64,000 bases of DNA, from contig JAZMZG010000013.1 in the NCBI GenBank assembly GCA_045585835.1, positions 124,001 to 188,000 on the forward strand, in the 5' to 3' direction. This DNA is from CALCTE01 sp045585835 (lineage in GTDB: Bacteria; Bacillota; Clostridia; Oscillospirales; CAG-272). Both the position numbers and the translations under genes were made by a program. Of the stretch, positions 1-8,781 are shown in pieces. The notes under the pieces are model-generated. The model did not search any database. It was not told the origin of the DNA and was given only the letters and a program-made list of their open reading frames with translations. Positions within the stretch are counted from its first letter, which is position 1. Every line of letters begins with the position of its first letter.

Positions 1-645
1 TATATGCAACTGAGGTGTAATTTCAACTTCTCCGTCAAAGAATTTCTTAAAACATTCCTTTTTTATGAATATAACGTCTTTATTGGTTATCGGTTCTTTA
101 ACGAAACAACCGCTGTCGACAAATGCATCAAACGTTGACGTGACTCCTTTTATCGTAACTGCCAATTCAACTGTTTTGCTTATACAACGTCTTTTCATAC
201 GCTCAGTTATTATCTTTATAAATAATACCGCGATAAGCGTTAATCCCAAAACTTGTAAAAGAGAAATATCCGTATATATGTATCCCGATTCATTAAGGAT
301 ATTCCATTTTTCGCCGACAATCGAATATACTGCAGTAATAGCACCTCCAAGCAGAAAACAGATAGTGTAGAATACACCGCTTATTAAAAATACGTGAATT
401 TTTATATTTCCGAATGCTATAAAGCACATAATTATCGAAAAACAAAAATTGGTAATTATTGGCAATACAGGGGAGGGCCATTTTACAAGAAAGTCACATA
501 GGGAGTATAATGCTCCCACAGAAGCTGAAAGTATGAGTCTTGTAAATATAAGCTTAAGCCTCATAAGCTTTGCCGTTATATACAGAGAAATAAAGTCCAT
601 TGAAAAGTTTATAAGCAATAATACGTCCACATAAACTACAGTCAA
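1..645 (-). CDS. spoIIGA: Sporulation sigma-E factor processing peptidase SpoIIGA (N-terminal 215 codons, cut by window start)
   Basis: Membrane-embedded aspartic protease that matures pro-sigma-E in the mother cell during sporulation. The reading frame is open from 645 to the window edge. It begins MTVVYVDVLLLINFSMD, like the start of known SpoIIGA proteins, then has about five hydrophobic segments up to roughly residue 145. A soluble part follows with DSGC at residues 177-180 and EPIT just after, matching the DTGN...DPLT catalytic region of the family (catalytic Asp near 183 in Bacillus subtilis). I chose TTG at 645 because GGAG of a GGAGTGAA ribosome site lies 9 bases upstream and no ATG comes before residue 16. 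The C-terminus, and probably sigE, lie beyond the left edge. Identification is by motif and topology. Confidence 0.88.
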   Translation of the reverse strand, partial: MTVVYVDVLLLINFSMDFISLYITAKLMRLKLIFTRLILSASVGALYSLCDFLVKWPSPVLPIITNFCFSIIMCFIAFGNIKIHVFLISGVFYTICFLLGGAITAVYSIVGEKWNILNESGYIYTDISLLQVLGLTLIAVLFIKIITERMKRRCISKTVELAVTIKGVTSTFDAFVDSGCFVKEPITNKDVIFIKKECFKKFFDGEVEITPQLHI

Positions 646-679
646 TTAAATTCACTCCAAATAACACTTTGAATAAATG

Positions 680-709
680 ATAATACAAATCCGTCGCAAA
701 AAATGTCAA
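680..709 (-). promoter_or_regulatory. Likely spoIIGA promoter
   Basis: On the minus strand TTGACA (709-704) is followed after 18 bases by TATTAT (685-680), about 35 bases before the TTG start. The plus strand at 704-710 reads TGTCAAA, which fits the Spo0A box TGTCRAA and overlaps the -35. In B. subtilis the spoIIG promoter is activated by Spo0A~P; regulation here is inferred from that and from this single box. Confidence 0.45.
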
Positions 710-742
710 AAATGAAAATGTTTACATAAATTAGCAAAAATA

Positions 743-802
743 TTTTCCTACAGAAATTTTGAAAACAATACTGACATTGATTTAAAAATTTCTGTAGGAA
801 AT
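743..802. repeat. Long inverted repeat between spoIIGA and murC
   Basis: Two arms of 18 bases (743-760 and 785-802) are complementary at 17 positions; the core is CCTACAGAAATTTT and its complement, separated by 24 bases. No T tract follows on either strand, so it is not an obvious intrinsic terminator. It could be a protein-binding site or part of a small dispersed element. Confidence 0.7.
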
Positions 803-919
803 GAAAATAAGTAAAATTTATTTTTAGAAAAACATAATACGAATATAATTAAATATAATTATATATACCTAATTGTAATCATAGCAAATTCGTCATAAAT
901 CGCAAGAGAGAGAAAAAAC

Positions 920-1012
920 GCCCTTTGGGCATAAATTATATGAAATCACTCCCCTCAATTTCGTTAAATTTGCATTTAACGAAATTGTATATATTGAAAA
1001 CGGGGTGTCCCC
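920..1012. repeat. Cluster of three short palindromes upstream of murC
   Basis: Three hairpins lie in a row: GCCC-TTT-GGGC (920-930), a perfect 14-base-pair palindrome CAATTTCGTTAAAT with a 4-base loop (956-987), and GGGG-TGT-CCCC (1002-1012). None has a convincing U-tract terminator. The combination looks like a small non-autonomous repeat element, but one copy cannot prove that. Apart from this, the repeat at 743-802 and the two promoters, I see nothing else in 646-1095. Confidence 0.6.
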
Positions 1013-1037
1013 TTTGACTTAAATTTACATAATTTTC

Positions 1038-1065
1038 TTGAATTTATTAAAATATGTGATAAAAT
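1038..1065 (+). promoter_or_regulatory. Likely murC promoter
   Basis: TTGAAT (1038-1043), 16 bases, then TAAAAT (1060-1065), about 30 bases upstream of the murC start. The -10 sits in the context TGTGATAAAAT, close to the extended -10 also seen upstream of lonA and the sugar kinase. Confidence 0.5.
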
Positions 1066-1095
1066 AGATTTATAAAATTATTTAAGGATATTATT

Positions 1096-2451
1096 ATGGA
1101 TAATATTTTGAACAAATCAAAAAATATTTATTTCATCGGAATCGGTGGAATCAGTATGTCATCTATTGCTTTTGTGTTGAAGCATATGGGATATAATGTT
1201 TCCGGCTCGGATATTTGCCAAAGCAAAAAGACTGATGAATTAGAAGCGGCGGGAATTAAAGTTAACATCGGCCACTCCCCTGCCAATATTGACAGCAATT
1301 TGGATTTGGTAATATATACTGCCGATGTTAAAGACGATAACCCCGAGCTTATAAGAGCGCGAGAGCTTGCAATATCTTGCCTTGTACGTGCTGATGCTCT
1401 TGGACTTTTGATGAAAAATTATATCATTCCCATCGGTGTTTCGGGTACTCACGGAAAAAGCACGACGACGTCTATGCTTAGCGACATTTTTACAGCTTCA
1501 AATGTTGATCCTACGGTGCTTTCCGGTGCTGAACTTGCAACTAACAACGGTGCGGCGTACCGACTTGGAGCAGATAAATATTTTATCTTTGAAGCATGCG
1601 AGTACACCAATTCATTTTTGAGATTTTTCCCAAAAATTGCGCTTGTCCTTAACGTTGAGGAAGATCATCTTGATTACTTTAGCGATATTAACGATATAAA
1701 GCGTGCATTTTCAAAATTTGTCGATATTTGCGGTGATGATGGCACGGTTATAGTAAATGCAGACTGTAAAAATTCTTTGGACAGCGTAAAAGATTATAAA
1801 GGGACGATATTCACTTACGGTGTTGAAAATGACGCTGATTTTACTTGCAAGAATTTAAAATATGATCACGGACGTCCGATATTCGATGTCTTCTATAAGG
1901 GCGAATATCTTGCAAGTCTTTCTATGTCCGTGTTCGGCAAGCATAACGTGTCAAATGCGCTTGCAGCGATGGCTGCGGCATATTGTTGTAAGCTTCCCGT
2001 AGACAAGGCGGTTGTTTCTTTAAATAAATTCAGCGGTGCAAAACGCCGGTTCGAGCTTGTCGGTAAATACAACGGTGCCGATATCGTTTCGGATTATGCG
2101 CATCATCCTACAGAGATAGAAACGACCTTAAAGGCGGCTATGGAGATCGGTTACGACAAGGTTACCTGTATATTCCAACCTCATACTTACACAAGAACGT
2201 ATAGCTTTTTAGATGATTTCGTTAAATCACTTTCTATTTGTGACAAGACGGTTCTTGCCCCCGTTTATGCAAAGCGAGATAAGAATATTCATAACGTAGA
2301 TTCCTCTACAATTGCTTCAAAAATCGTCGGTGCGGAAACGGTTGAAGATTTAAAGGCTGCCGCTGAATACATCAAAAATAATGCAAGAGAAAATGAGCTT
2401 TATATATTGATGGGTGCGGGAGATATCAATTCCGTAGCCAATATGCTTTAA
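1096..2451 (+). CDS. murC: UDP-N-acetylmuramate--L-alanine ligase
   Basis: Cytoplasmic Mur ligase that adds L-alanine to UDP-MurNAc with ATP, the first amino acid step of peptidoglycan precursor synthesis. The 451 residues are the usual length. The N-terminal UDP-binding domain shows GIGGISMS (about 15-22). The central domain has the ATP loop GTHGKSTT (117-124) and the EACEYTNSF and NVEEDHLDYF stretches typical of MurC. The C-terminal domain has KRRFE, DYAHHPTEI and FQPHTYTRT. AAGGA 8 bases before the ATG supports the start. The gene stands alone between the repeat-rich region and a bidirectional terminator, with its own promoter. Confidence 0.97.
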   Translation: MDNILNKSKNIYFIGIGGISMSSIAFVLKHMGYNVSGSDICQSKKTDELEAAGIKVNIGHSPANIDSNLDLVIYTADVKDDNPELIRARELAISCLVRADALGLLMKNYIIPIGVSGTHGKSTTTSMLSDIFTASNVDPTVLSGAELATNNGAAYRLGADKYFIFEACEYTNSFLRFFPKIALVLNVEEDHLDYFSDINDIKRAFSKFVDICGDDGTVIVNADCKNSLDSVKDYKGTIFTYGVENDADFTCKNLKYDHGRPIFDVFYKGEYLASLSMSVFGKHNVSNALAAMAAAYCCKLPVDKAVVSLNKFSGAKRRFELVGKYNGADIVSDYAHHPTEIETTLKAAMEIGYDKVTCIFQPHTYTRTYSFLDDFVKSLSICDKTVLAPVYAKRDKNIHNVDSSTIASKIVGAETVEDLKAAAEYIKNNARENELYILMGAGDINSVANML

Positions 2452-2452
2452 C

Positions 2453-2488
2453 AAAAAACAGTGAATGCTTTGGCATTCACTGTTTTTT
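2453..2488. terminator. Bidirectional terminator between murC and the FkbM gene
   Basis: A perfect 16-base-pair stem (AAAAAACAGTGAATGC and its complement) with a TTTG loop, flanked by A and T runs so that it can end transcription from both convergent genes. The stop codon of the minus-strand gene lies in its edge. Confidence 0.9.
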
Positions 2489-3566
2489 ATATTGCGTATA
2501 CGTTTATATCCCATGCAGGAATATAGTTATGTTTTCTGATGTAAATTTTATAGCTTGGATTTAGCTCATTTATAAACAAAGGAATGTCAAAGATATCTTC
2601 TGTTCTGTGATATGCAGAAACTAAAAGTTTGGGTTTTCCTTTTAATATATTTGCCGCCCCCGAAAGCGCGGCTCTCTCCTCCCCTTCAAGATCCATTTTA
2701 ACGTAGGTAGGTGTAAAATCATTTTTTTCGCAAAGCGTATCAATTTTATATATTTGAGTCAATATACCTTTTTCATCACCTAAAGATGACATTCTTCCCG
2801 CTTTATTTGAAAAAAGAAGTTCACTGTCGACGTCACTTACTCCGCAATTAAGCGCTTTTGATTTAGGTACCGACTTTAAATAATTATTTAACTTATTATA
2901 AGAACGCAAATCGGGTTCAACGGCAAGTATTGAAGCATATTTTCCGTTTGTAACCTCGATAAATTCTTCGACCGTATCACCTCTGTATGCACCTAAATCA
3001 AGGAATGCTTCGTTATCGGTTAGTTTAAGTATTTGGGAAAATGCTTCGTCTTTAGTGGTATCGGCAAGTTTAAGATATTCGACATTACCGCTTAATTTGT
3101 AAAGAATAATGTTTTCGTAAGCGGTGATTGACTCGTCATCGGCAAGTAAGTCGTACACTTTTTTTATTTTATCTTCATTTTGGTTGAAATAATCAAGCGT
3201 GAACAATCCCTTTCCGATTACGGGCACATCGGGAGCAAAAAAATTATAACGCTCCGAAATAGCGTTAAAACGCTCATAAAGTTCAAGAGTCCTTGCCGCA
3301 AAGCAAAGAAGTACGTTTGCGTTTTGATAGTACTCGCACACCTCTGAATATTTCTTCACTTTAAATCCGTGAAAGCTGTGTCCTCTTACAAATTCATCAC
3401 TCGCAAATATATCTGAAATCTCAATATTTAGCGAATCAAGCACCTTAATTATTTTATCCGCACCGTCACCCATTCCGTATAGTATCACAGGCAAATTGCT
3501 TTCTTTTAAATACTGCCATAAATCCATATTAGGAAGACTTTTTTTAAACAAATCAAACCTATCCAT
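2487..3566 (-). CDS. FkbM family methyltransferase
   Basis: Probable SAM-dependent O-methyltransferase; the substrate is unknown. The last ~190 residues form an FkbM-type domain: FLDLGAYRGDT is the SAM-binding motif I, followed by AVEPD and YVKMDLEGEE, and the family-typical LVSAYHR strand near the C-terminus. The first ~120 residues start with a Rossmann-like LPVILYGMGDGADKII stretch, as in FkbM proteins of glycan gene clusters. I chose the ATG at 3566 (359 residues) because GAGG is 8 bases upstream; an in-frame GTG at 3575 lies inside that ribosome site. No glycan or polyketide genes are nearby, so the role cannot be read from context. Confidence 0.85.
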   Translation of the reverse strand: MDRFDLFKKSLPNMDLWQYLKESNLPVILYGMGDGADKIIKVLDSLNIEISDIFASDEFVRGHSFHGFKVKKYSEVCEYYQNANVLLCFAARTLELYERFNAISERYNFFAPDVPVIGKGLFTLDYFNQNEDKIKKVYDLLADDESITAYENIILYKLSGNVEYLKLADTTKDEAFSQILKLTDNEAFLDLGAYRGDTVEEFIEVTNGKYASILAVEPDLRSYNKLNNYLKSVPKSKALNCGVSDVDSELLFSNKAGRMSSLGDEKGILTQIYKIDTLCEKNDFTPTYVKMDLEGEERAALSGAANILKGKPKLLVSAYHRTEDIFDIPLFINELNPSYKIYIRKHNYIPAWDINVYAI

Positions 3567-3638
3567 AGAATACACCTCTTTTGCACCTTTATTTTAACAT
3601 AAATTTTTAATAAATAAAAGATAATTATATAAAAAATA

Positions 3639-3667
3639 TGGAAATTTAAATAAAAGTGTGATATAAT
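3639..3667 (+). promoter_or_regulatory. Likely lonA promoter
   Basis: TATAAT at 3662-3667 with an upstream TGTGA, making an extended -10 (TGTGATATAAT). The -35 (TGGAAA, 17 bases upstream) is weak. No CIRCE or CtsR-like tandem repeat was recognised near it, so heat-shock control is not visible. Confidence 0.45.
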
Positions 3668-3716
3668 TGACTGATTATATACATTTGATTGCTATTGTAT
3701 TGAAACGAGGAATTTT

Positions 3717-6146
3717 ATGCGTAACATTAAAGCTAAAAGCTATACAAATATACCGGTAATTGTATCCAGAGGGATAGTTGCTTTTCCGTTATCGGAATTA
3801 AATATTGATATAGCGAGAGAATTCACGAGTAATGCTATAACTGCCGCTAAAAACAGCGACGGACTTGCACTTTTATTATTGCAAAAAGACATTACGGTCG
3901 AAGTGCCTTCACTTGAGGATATGCAAAGCGTAGGCACGCTTGTAAAGGTCAAACAGTTTTATAAATCCAAAAACCGCTCAACCGTATCAATAGTTGCTTT
4001 ATCAAGAGCAAAAACAACGAGGTTATATTACGACGAGAATTGCTATAAGGCTGATATATCCGTATTTAAGGGGACGTATACCGAGGAGGAAAAAGAAAAG
4101 CTTTCAAGCGACTTTGACGCTCTTGAAAGAATTGTTTTCGAATACAGTCATTTAGTGCCCAAAGCAACCGATGATTTATTTAAGAAGATAGGCTCAAATG
4201 ATAATATCGAAAAAAGCTGCGATATAATTTCCGATTCGTTATTGGTGGTGCCCGAAGAACGTCAAAATGTTTTGAGCGAATTTAATTTACTCAAGAGAAT
4301 AAAGCTTTTGCTTGATATTCTTGAGAGGGATATGAACGTTTTAAAGCTTGAACTTGAAATCTCCGCAAAGGTGAAGAGTAATCTTGACAAAAATCAAAGG
4401 GAATACTATTTACGGGAGCAGATAAAAGTTATACAGTCGGAGCTTGGCGAGGACGGATTCCAAGAGGATGACGAAGAAACGGTAGAATATCTCAAAAAGC
4501 TCGGCAATATCCCCTTCCCCGCCGAAATAAAAGAAAAACTCACCAAAGAGATATATAAGCTTGAAAAAATGCCGTTTTCATCGGCTGAATACAGTCTTTT
4601 AAAGGCGTATATTGATACCTGCCTTGAGCTTCCCTACGGCAACATGGACTTCAATGAAATTGATATGGATTGCGCAAAGCAGATACTTGACAATGACCAC
4701 TTCGGACTTAATAAAGTTAAGGAACGAATACTTGAATTTGTTGCCGCAAAAAAATACAACCCGGATTATAAAGGTCAGATATTGTGCCTTATAGGCCCCC
4801 CAGGTGTTGGTAAGACCTCCGTTGCTTCTTCCGTTGCGAGAGCGCTCGGACGCACTATGTCAAGAATCTCCTTGGGCGGAATTCACGACGAAGCAGATAT
4901 AAGAGGTCACAGAAAAACTTATATCGGGGCGATGCCCGGAAGAATTATTGCCGCAATAAACAACGCAAAGGTGATGAATCCTCTAATTTTGTTTGACGAA
5001 ATTGATAAAATTGGTGCAAACAGCTTTCACGGTGATCCTGCGGCGGCACTTCTTGAAGTATTGGACGTAGAGCAAAATAAAGCCTTTCGCGATCATTTCG
5101 TTGAATTTCCCGTTGATCTTTCCGATTGTATGTTTATTTGCACGGCAAATACAAGCTCTACTATCCCCCGCCCGCTTCTTGACAGAATGGAGATAATCGA
5201 GCTTTCCTCTTATACCGTAAATGAAAAAATGCATATAGCAAGAAATCATTTACTTCCAAAGCAAATGAAAGTACACGGTATAAAAGAAGATACGCTTAAG
5301 ATAAGTGACAAAGCTTTAAAAATGCTTATTGAACTTTACACGAAGGAAGCAGGAGTTCGAAATCTTGAAAGAGAAATCGGTAAAATATGCAGACGCTCCG
5401 TAAAAAATATTCTTGAACTTGAAAATGACATCGTAAATATAAACGAAAAAGTCCTTGAAGATTTTGCGGGCAAGCCTAAATACATATTTGAAAAGAATTC
5501 AAATACCGATGAAATCGGTCTTGTCAACGGACTTGCGTGGACTGAAGTCGGAGGAGAATTATTGCAAGTTGAAGCGGCAATAATGGAAGGTACGGGTAAA
5601 CTCGAACTTACGGGCTCGCTCGGTGACGTAATGAAAGAATCCGCTAAAGCCGCAGTTACGTATATCAGAACTATTGCGGAAAATCTCGGAATAGATAAGG
5701 AATTTTATAAAAACAGAGATATACATTTGCATTTTCCCGACGGTGCAACTCCCAAAGATGGGCCTTCTGCCGGAATTGCGATAACGGTATGTCTTATATC
5801 AGCTCTTACCTCAACTCCCGTTGACCATACCGTTGCAATGACGGGCGAAGTCACGATAAGAGGTAAAGTTTTACCAATAGGCGGTCTTAAGGAAAAAACT
5901 ATGGCAGCGGCTTCGCATAAGATAAAGACTGTTCTTATTCCGAAGGAGAATACGCCTAATATTGATGAGATAGACGAAGAGGTAAAGAGCGTTCTTGAGA
6001 TAATACCCGTATCAACTGTTGATGAGGTATTGAAAAACGTTTTCAAAAACATTGCTTTTACATCTGCTTCCAAAAAGAAGCATTCCGCTAAAACAAGAAC
6101 CGTAAAAAATAACGTTCCCGGTGCGTATGCAAAGGAGAATATATGA
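3717..6146 (+). CDS. lonA: ATP-dependent endopeptidase Lon
   Basis: Cytoplasmic ATP-dependent protease that degrades damaged and regulatory proteins. The 809 residues show the full LonA plan: N-terminal substrate-binding domain with a coiled coil (to about 300), AAA+ domain with Walker A GPPGVGKTS (about 359) and Walker B ILFDEIDK, then the protease domain with the catalytic Ser in KDGPSAG (about 682) and Lys in GGLKEK (about 725). There is no membrane segment in the AAA+ domain, so it is not LonB. GAGGA precedes the ATG. Its last bases overlap engB (ATGA), so the two are translationally coupled, an arrangement also found in Bacillus. Confidence 0.98.
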   Translation: MRNIKAKSYTNIPVIVSRGIVAFPLSELNIDIAREFTSNAITAAKNSDGLALLLLQKDITVEVPSLEDMQSVGTLVKVKQFYKSKNRSTVSIVALSRAKTTRLYYDENCYKADISVFKGTYTEEEKEKLSSDFDALERIVFEYSHLVPKATDDLFKKIGSNDNIEKSCDIISDSLLVVPEERQNVLSEFNLLKRIKLLLDILERDMNVLKLELEISAKVKSNLDKNQREYYLREQIKVIQSELGEDGFQEDDEETVEYLKKLGNIPFPAEIKEKLTKEIYKLEKMPFSSAEYSLLKAYIDTCLELPYGNMDFNEIDMDCAKQILDNDHFGLNKVKERILEFVAAKKYNPDYKGQILCLIGPPGVGKTSVASSVARALGRTMSRISLGGIHDEADIRGHRKTYIGAMPGRIIAAINNAKVMNPLILFDEIDKIGANSFHGDPAAALLEVLDVEQNKAFRDHFVEFPVDLSDCMFICTANTSSTIPRPLLDRMEIIELSSYTVNEKMHIARNHLLPKQMKVHGIKEDTLKISDKALKMLIELYTKEAGVRNLEREIGKICRRSVKNILELENDIVNINEKVLEDFAGKPKYIFEKNSNTDEIGLVNGLAWTEVGGELLQVEAAIMEGTGKLELTGSLGDVMKESAKAAVTYIRTIAENLGIDKEFYKNRDIHLHFPDGATPKDGPSAGIAITVCLISALTSTPVDHTVAMTGEVTIRGKVLPIGGLKEKTMAAASHKIKTVLIPKENTPNIDEIDEEVKSVLEIIPVSTVDEVLKNVFKNIAFTSASKKKHSAKTRTVKNNVPGAYAKENI

Positions 6147-6733
6147 ATCATAGCGCTGAATTAAAGTATACTATCGGAAATATTTCCCAGCTTCCAAATG
6201 ATGACAAAAAGCAATTTGTGTTATCAGGACGTTCAAATGTCGGGAAATCTTCGCTTATCAATACTCTGCTAAATAGAAATAAGCTTGCAAGAACAAGCTC
6301 CGTTCCGGGTAAGACAATTACCATCAATATGTATCTTATAGACGGAAATTTCTATTTTTCCGACCTACCCGGATATGGATTTGCAAAGCGTCCCTATGCC
6401 GAAAAAGAGCAGTGGTCGCGGCTGACAAATGGCTTTATGGAAAAGGTCAGCGATAAAAGTATAAATGCGTGTGCAGTAATTCAGCTTATTGATTTAAAGG
6501 TTGGACCTACCAAGGACGATATTCAAATCCTTGATTACTTAAATTATTACGAAATACCGTATTTTATAGTTGCAACCAAATCCGATAAACTCAACGTCGG
6601 TGATCGCAACAAAGCGATGAAGAACCTTGAGGAATGTGAATATATACGCAAAGGCACAGCTATCATTCCTTTTTCAGCTTTGAAAAATACTGGTACTTCT
6701 GAAATATGGACCGAAATAAATCGCTATTTGTGA
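6143..6733 (+). CDS. engB: Ribosome biogenesis GTP-binding protein EngB/YsxC
   Basis: Essential GTPase needed for assembly of the large ribosomal subunit. The 196 residues form one G domain: G1 GRSNVGKSS (about 29-37), G3 DLPGYGFAKR, G4 ATKSDK and a G5-like SAL near the end. Length and motif order match EngB rather than Era or Der. The start ATG overlaps the lonA stop by 4 bases and the ribosome site AAAGGAG lies in the lonA tail. Confidence 0.96.
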   Translation: MNHSAELKYTIGNISQLPNDDKKQFVLSGRSNVGKSSLINTLLNRNKLARTSSVPGKTITINMYLIDGNFYFSDLPGYGFAKRPYAEKEQWSRLTNGFMEKVSDKSINACAVIQLIDLKVGPTKDDIQILDYLNYYEIPYFIVATKSDKLNVGDRNKAMKNLEECEYIRKGTAIIPFSALKNTGTSEIWTEINRYL

Positions 6734-6743
6734 GGTGCAGACA

Positions 6744-7391
6744 TTGGAATATTTGATTAATAGACTCATTTCTATTTTATACACACTTCCCGTTTTGCTT
6801 ATCGCACTTCCCTTTCACGAGGCGGCACATGCGTATGCCGCTTATAAAATGGGTGACAATACAGCGAAATACTGCGGAAGACTTACGCTTAATCCCTTAA
6901 AGCATCTTGATCCTATTGGAGCAGTTTGCTTGATTCTCGGCGGATTTGGCTGGGCAAAACCTGTCCCGGTTGATTATAGAAGATTTAAAAATCCAAAGGT
7001 TGGATTTGCCATAACTGCACTTGCTGGACCGCTTTCGAATATACTTCTTGCAATTGCGGCATTTATTATACTTGTGTTACTAAAGGTTCTGTTCCCCGTT
7101 TTCTTTATATTTACCAATCCGCTTGGTTTGGTCTATAGTATTTTATATGAGCTTTTGATCGTATTTTGTGTTACAAACGTTATGCTCGCTTGCTTTAATC
7201 TGATACCGATACCGCCTCTTGACGGTTCGAGGATAGCTTCACTGCTGCTCCCCGATAACGCATATAATTGGATGCTTCGCAACGAGCATATATTTAATCT
7301 GATTTTGATTGTTGCGGTAGTTACGGGAGCATTTGATACCCCGCTTTCCGCAGTCAGAAACTTTGTTATAAATATTATTATAAGAATTTGA
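6744..7391 (+). CDS. Site-2 protease family (M50) membrane metalloprotease
   Basis: Integral membrane zinc protease. HEAAH, about 25 residues from the start, is the HExxH zinc motif inside the first hydrophobic segments, and NLIPIPPLDGSRI near residue 155 supplies the third ligand (NPxPPLDG motif). This is the compact form without a PDZ domain, widespread in Firmicutes just upstream of scpA; the substrate is unknown. I chose TTG at 6744, six bases after a GAGGTG ribosome site. A GTG at 6735 lies inside that site and is unlikely. The gene follows engB by 10 bases and continues the operon. Confidence 0.88.
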   Translation: MEYLINRLISILYTLPVLLIALPFHEAAHAYAAYKMGDNTAKYCGRLTLNPLKHLDPIGAVCLILGGFGWAKPVPVDYRRFKNPKVGFAITALAGPLSNILLAIAAFIILVLLKVLFPVFFIFTNPLGLVYSILYELLIVFCVTNVMLACFNLIPIPPLDGSRIASLLLPDNAYNWMLRNEHIFNLILIVAVVTGAFDTPLSAVRNFVINIIIRI

Positions 7392-7399
7392 GGTGCAAT

Positions 7400-8119
7400 T
7401 TGAATCAACCGTCATATAAGCTTGAAGTTTTCGAAGGCCCGCTTGATTTACTGCTTTCATTACTCAAGAAAAATAAAATTGATATTTATGATATCCCTAT
7501 TTCTTTGATTCTTGATCAATATTTGGAATATTTGGAGCAGGCGGATGCTCTATCACTTGAGATATCTGGTGAGTTTATAGATATGGCAAGCCAGCTCATA
7601 TATATTAAGAGCCGAATGCTTTTACCAAAAGAACAGCTTGACGAGGATCCGAGAACTGAGCTTGTAAACGCATTGATAGTTTATAAGCAGATCAAAGGGG
7701 CTTCAGAAGTTCTTTCGGCAAGATATCCGGTTTACAGTACCCGTTTTCCAAAAGTCCCTGACGACGTTAAACCCGATAAGACGCAAAAAGATAGCCTTGA
7801 AACCTATATGTTGGTTGAAGCTATGAATGCAGTAATGTTTCGCAGTAAAAGGCGTCTTCCTCCGGGACTTGAGAATTTCAGCGGTATAGTCGGAACTAAA
7901 ATTGTCTCTGTTTCCGAAAAGGTAATTACTGTATTGCGTAAAGTTATAAAAAACAAAAAAGTACGCTTTATAGATGCTTTTGAGAAAATCGAAAGCAGAA
8001 ATGAGATGGTTGCTACTTTTCTTGCTATATTGGAACTTGCCAAGACTAACCGAATCAAACTTGACGGTGTCGGCGATGATTGTTATATCTCTCTTACTTT
8101 AAAGAAAAAGGATGCATAA
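7400..8119 (+). CDS. scpA: Segregation and condensation protein A
   Basis: Kleisin subunit that bridges the two heads of the SMC dimer and binds ScpB to form bacterial condensin, which compacts and segregates DNA at the origin. YKLEVFEGPLDLLLSLL near the start is the ScpA signature, followed by LILDQYLEYL and a helical middle; the C-terminus forms the winged helix that binds the SMC head. I chose TTG at 7400, with GAGG six bases upstream; a TTG at 7388 lies before the ribosome site. The smc gene is also in this window (29240-32812), but in another operon. Confidence 0.95.
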   Translation: MNQPSYKLEVFEGPLDLLLSLLKKNKIDIYDIPISLILDQYLEYLEQADALSLEISGEFIDMASQLIYIKSRMLLPKEQLDEDPRTELVNALIVYKQIKGASEVLSARYPVYSTRFPKVPDDVKPDKTQKDSLETYMLVEAMNAVMFRSKRRLPPGLENFSGIVGTKIVSVSEKVITVLRKVIKNKKVRFIDAFEKIESRNEMVATFLAILELAKTNRIKLDGVGDDCYISLTLKKKDA

Positions 8120-8121
8120 TA

Positions 8122-8781
8122 ATGAATGTTGAAAATATAACAAATGACAATGAAATTTCCTCAGAGCAACTGTATGCTTCTATAGAGGCAATACTCTTTG
8201 CCTCCGGTGAGTCTGTAAATTTTGCCAAACTTTCCGCTGTGCTTGAAATCCCTATGTGGAAGCTTTTGAACGTAATGCGTGATTTTGAAGAAAAGTATAA
8301 CACTGAGCATAGTGGAGTGCACGTTGTGTTATTTGAACAGAGCGCTCAGCTTTGTACACGCAGTGAATATGCGGATATTATAAGAAAAGCTCTTGCGGAT
8401 AAGGGAAAAGGACAACTTTCCAAGGCCGCATACGAGGTTCTTTCTATAATTGCCTACAAGCAGCCTACAACAAAGGCGTACATAGAGCAAGTCAGAGGCA
8501 TAGAAAGCAGTAATACTGTCAATATTTTGTGTGAAAAGAAGCTTATAGAGTGCTGCGGACGTCTTGATGTTCCGGGAAAGCCTTTCATATACAGAACGAC
8601 CGATAACTTCTTAAGATGCTTTGGTATTTCATCTATAGATGACCTCCCCCCTCTTGAAAGCTTTTCGGATGATGAAGAGGACGATGAACTTATAAATGAT
8701 GACACAGATACACCCGCAATATTAGACCTTGAAATAAGCGAAGAAGAAACGTTAAAGGAGAATTACGATGAGCAAGCTTAA
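8122..8781 (+). CDS. scpB: Segregation and condensation protein B
   Basis: Dimeric winged-helix partner of ScpA in the SMC condensin. The sequence has YASIEAILFASGE at the N-terminus, KAAYEVLSIIAYKQP in the second winged helix and VNILCEKKLIECCGR, all typical of ScpB. The last ~45 residues are strongly acidic and probably disordered. I chose the ATG at 8122 because AAGGA lies upstream and the scpA stop is three bases before; earlier in-frame codons fall inside scpA. The stop overlaps the start of ytfJ by 14 bases. Confidence 0.95.
   Translation: MNVENITNDNEISSEQLYASIEAILFASGESVNFAKLSAVLEIPMWKLLNVMRDFEEKYNTEHSGVHVVLFEQSAQLCTRSEYADIIRKALADKGKGQLSKAAYEVLSIIAYKQPTTKAYIEQVRGIESSNTVNILCEKKLIECCGRLDVPGKPFIYRTTDNFLRCFGISSIDDLPPLESFSDDEEDDELINDDTDTPAILDLEISEEETLKENYDEQA

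Noticed and set aside
65..634. Open frames on the plus strand at 65-370 and 449-634
   Set aside because: They lie opposite the spoIIGA frame, which has clear motifs and a ribosome site; they have neither.
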